Positions 14,063 to 14,981 of a stretch of DNA of 14,981 nucleotides are shown in pieces. Every line of letters begins with the position of its first letter. The first letter of the stretch is position 1. Source of the stretch: JBBTXL01 sp038062295 (GTDB lineage: Bacteria; Patescibacteriota; Minisyncoccia; GWC2-36-17; WO2-46-25); contig JBBTXL010000007.1 in NCBI GenBank assembly GCA_038062295.1, forward strand, positions 1 through 14,981, written 5' to 3'. A model generated the notes under the pieces. That model had not been told where the DNA came from. It was given only the letters and a program-made list of their open reading frames with translations, and searched no databases. Made by a program: the position numbers and the translations under genes.

Positions 14063-14317
14063 ATGGCAAAAAAGAAAACTCGCATCCTTTCATATTTTGC
14101 GGTGTTTGATCCGGCAGGAAAAGATGGGTATAATGTTTCGTTCCCCGATTTTCCCGGTTGCGTCACGTTCGGAAAAAACTTTGAAGACGCGCAGGAAAAA
14201 GCGCGGGAGGTTTTGGAATTGTGGCTTGAAGAACTTGCAGAACAAAGAACGAAGTTCCCTCTGAAAACACATCGTCCCATTGTTCATGAGGTGCGCGTCC
14301 CCGTTGCGGTACGATAA
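14063..14317 (+). CDS. hicB: HicB-family antitoxin
   Basis: This 84-aa protein has the partial RNase H-like HicB fold: strand-rich FAVFDPAGKDGYNVSFPDFPGCVTFGKNFEDAQEKAREVLE shortened here to its hallmarks, YNVSFPDFPGCVTFG (about 23-37) and the following helix with LELWLEEL. HicB neutralises the HicA ribonuclease by covering its active site. The chain ends soon after the fold (RPIVHEVRVPVAVR), so it lacks the extra C-terminal DNA-binding domain of longer HicB proteins. It precedes hicA by six bases, so the order is antitoxin first, the reverse of the Escherichia coli hicAB locus. Autoregulation through a DNA-binding domain therefore cannot be assumed. Confidence 0.88.
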   Translation: MAKKKTRILSYFAVFDPAGKDGYNVSFPDFPGCVTFGKNFEDAQEKAREVLELWLEELAEQRTKFPLKTHRPIVHEVRVPVAVR

Positions 14318-14323
14318 GCACAC

Positions 14324-14536
14324 ATGAAACCATTGAATGCAAAAGCGCTCACGCGCGTTCTTGCCGAAAATGGTTTTGTGCTTGCGCGCCAAAAAGGCAG
14401 TCATATGATATGGAAGCACAGGGAATCTGGCATTACGGTACCGGTACCGCTGCATGGAAAATCAAGACCTATTCCCATCGGAACGCTCCTGGCAATCCTC
14501 AAACAGTCAAAGATACCTCCCTATAAATTCAAATAA
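14324..14536 (+). CDS. hicA: HicA-family mRNA interferase toxin
   Basis: This 70-aa protein is a small double-stranded-RNA-binding-domain ribonuclease toxin. It shows the family layout: LTRVLAENGFVLARQKGSHMIW with the catalytic histidine at 27 in GSH, then the basic strand-turn VPVPLHGKSRPIPIGTL and a C-terminal helix with LLAILKQSKI. All key residues look intact, so the toxin should be active and held in check by the HicB encoded just upstream. A strong terminator overlaps its stop codon. The pair is a typical small accessory module between housekeeping genes. Confidence 0.93.
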   Translation: MKPLNAKALTRVLAENGFVLARQKGSHMIWKHRESGITVPVPLHGKSRPIPIGTLLAILKQSKIPPYKFK

Positions 14537-14568
14537 TAAAACCTCTGATATACATCAGAGGTTTTATT
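14535..14568 (+). terminator. Rho-independent terminator of hicBA
   Basis: A 15-bp perfect stem, AATAAAACCTCTGAT (14535-14549) with ATCAGAGGTTTTATT (14554-14568), and a four-base loop ATAC. T-rich sequence follows. The A/T-rich flanks make it effective in both directions. Confidence 0.9.
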
Positions 14569-14937
14569 ATTCTACACGACATTCTCACGTTCTCAAGAAT
14601 ATGAGAATGTTGCTACCAAGTGCTTTTGAATCCCCGCACAAGGGCGACGGAGATAATACAGACTTCCAGACGGTATGCGTACCTGCCATACTTTCAAGAA
14701 AGCACAACAAGTGAGGAAGCATACTGACTATCTTGAAAATCCGATTCCGTCGCCCATGCATGGGGACTCCCTTTCAGAAACCACTCTATCTTTGTCTCAA
14801 ATGGTCTCTGAAAGGGAGGGAGAGTGTCATATTTTGTGACACTCTCCCAAAAACTAAAGTGCCGACGAACGGGCCCCGCACCGCGTACACTCCAAGCGGT
14901 GCCCGTCGTTCCTAACCCGCCCTCCGCACGAGGGGAG
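14569..14937. other. Hairpin-rich stretch without a convincing gene
   Basis: I see no believable coding region in these 369 bases on either strand. Instead there is a series of inverted repeats: ACATTCTCA/TGAGAATGT (14579-14587 and 14602-14610); the branched structure at 14642-14755; a 17-bp stem with one mismatch (14767-14783 with 14802-14818); a perfect 12-bp stem GGGAGAGTGTCA/TGACACTCTCCC (14818-14829 and 14837-14848); CACCGC/GCGGTG with ACGGG/CCCGT (14869-14884 and 14896-14906); and CCTCC/GGAGG (14921-14938). None has a following U-run, so they are not ordinary terminators. The stretch ends in GAGGGGAGGTGATAA, a strong ribosome-binding sequence, so it may be a structured leader for a gene beyond the window. 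Confidence 0.55.
14642..14755 (+). ncRNA. Candidate structured RNA or leader, family unknown
   Basis: GGGCGACGGA (14642-14651) pairs perfectly with TCCGTCGCCC (14746-14755), closing a 114-base domain. Inside, GGTATG (14672-14677) can pair with CATACT (14687-14692), and TTTCAAGA (14692-14699) with TCTTGAAA (14731-14738). An alternative uses CGGTATGC (14671-14678) with GCATACTG (14719-14726), which excludes the first hairpin, as in a switching RNA. It does not match tmRNA, SRP RNA, RNase P or T-box landmarks that I know. Strand is a guess based on the ribosome-binding sequence downstream. Confidence 0.35.
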
Positions 14938-14981
14938 GTGATAATTTTTTACGACAAATGCGATTGCCGCAAAAACCATCA

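Noticed and set aside
14642..14755. SRP RNA, tmRNA or RNase P RNA
   Set aside because: The GGAAGGAAGC-type SRP tip, the tRNA-like ends of tmRNA and the GAGGAAAGTCC core of RNase P are not present.
14861..14912. T-box antiterminator (an ACCGCG-containing hairpin near a possible leader)
   Set aside because: Only ACCGCG matches; the full AGGGTGGNACCGCG core, a specifier-loop stem and a following terminator U-run are missing.
14733..14915. 60-aa plus-strand frame in the hairpin region
   Set aside because: It spans several perfect stems, has no ribosome site and no family likeness.

Overview
The window carries a bacterial group 3b-type [NiFe] hydrogenase locus (cytosolic, NAD(P)-linked, 'sulfhydrogenase'-like) with most of its Hyp maturation genes. 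It is flanked by housekeeping genes (alaS, mnmA) and accessory DNA. UGA acts as a normal stop (hydB, the methyltransferase, hypD and hypE all end in TGA). Compact overlapping genes, a hydBGDA-hypFCDE layout and an AlaS N-terminus ending its visible part in ELLGNWS fit a Patescibacteria/CPR (Parcubacteria-like) genome, probably metagenome-derived because a 10-N scaffold gap lies in hypD. This taxonomic call is an inference from memory of such clusters, not a search result.

Layout. 1-1306, minus strand: the 5' end of alaS, an intergenic stem structure, then a two-gene unit (unknown 168-aa protein and a single-domain receiver) with its own terminator. 1451-6928, plus: hydB, hydG, hydD, then an AT-rich restriction-modification pair (MjaI-like endonuclease with a one-base frameshift, plus a beta-class methyltransferase), then hydA. 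The pair sits between hydD and hydA with ATGA overlaps at both joints. 6936-7166, minus: a small two-helix membrane protein behind a consensus promoter. 7225-12341, plus: hypF, hypC, hypD (gap artefact), a 363-bp element with 27-bp perfect terminal inverted repeats, and hypE. 12420-12878, plus: a small beta-helix-like protein. 12918-14003, minus: mnmA. 14063-14536, plus: a hicBA toxin-antitoxin pair. 14569-14937: a hairpin-rich stretch without a convincing gene, perhaps an ncRNA or the leader of a gene beyond the window.

How it works together. HydA (Ni-Fe active site) and HydD (FeS relay) form the hydrogenase core. HydB (two [4Fe-4S] clusters) and HydG (FAD, NAD(P)H, [2Fe-2S]) pass electrons to or from nicotinamide cofactors. 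HypF and HypE make the cyanide ligands, and HypC and HypD assemble Fe(CN)2CO. HypA, HypB and a C-terminal maturation protease are not in the window, and HydA ends exactly at the residue normally left after cleavage, so no protease should be needed.

The most unusual points are the restriction-modification cassette threaded into the hydrogenase operon, the pre-trimmed catalytic subunit, the MITE-like element between hypD and hypE, and several promoters placed so close to their ATG that the mRNAs look leaderless. All promoters, structures and counts were read by eye.
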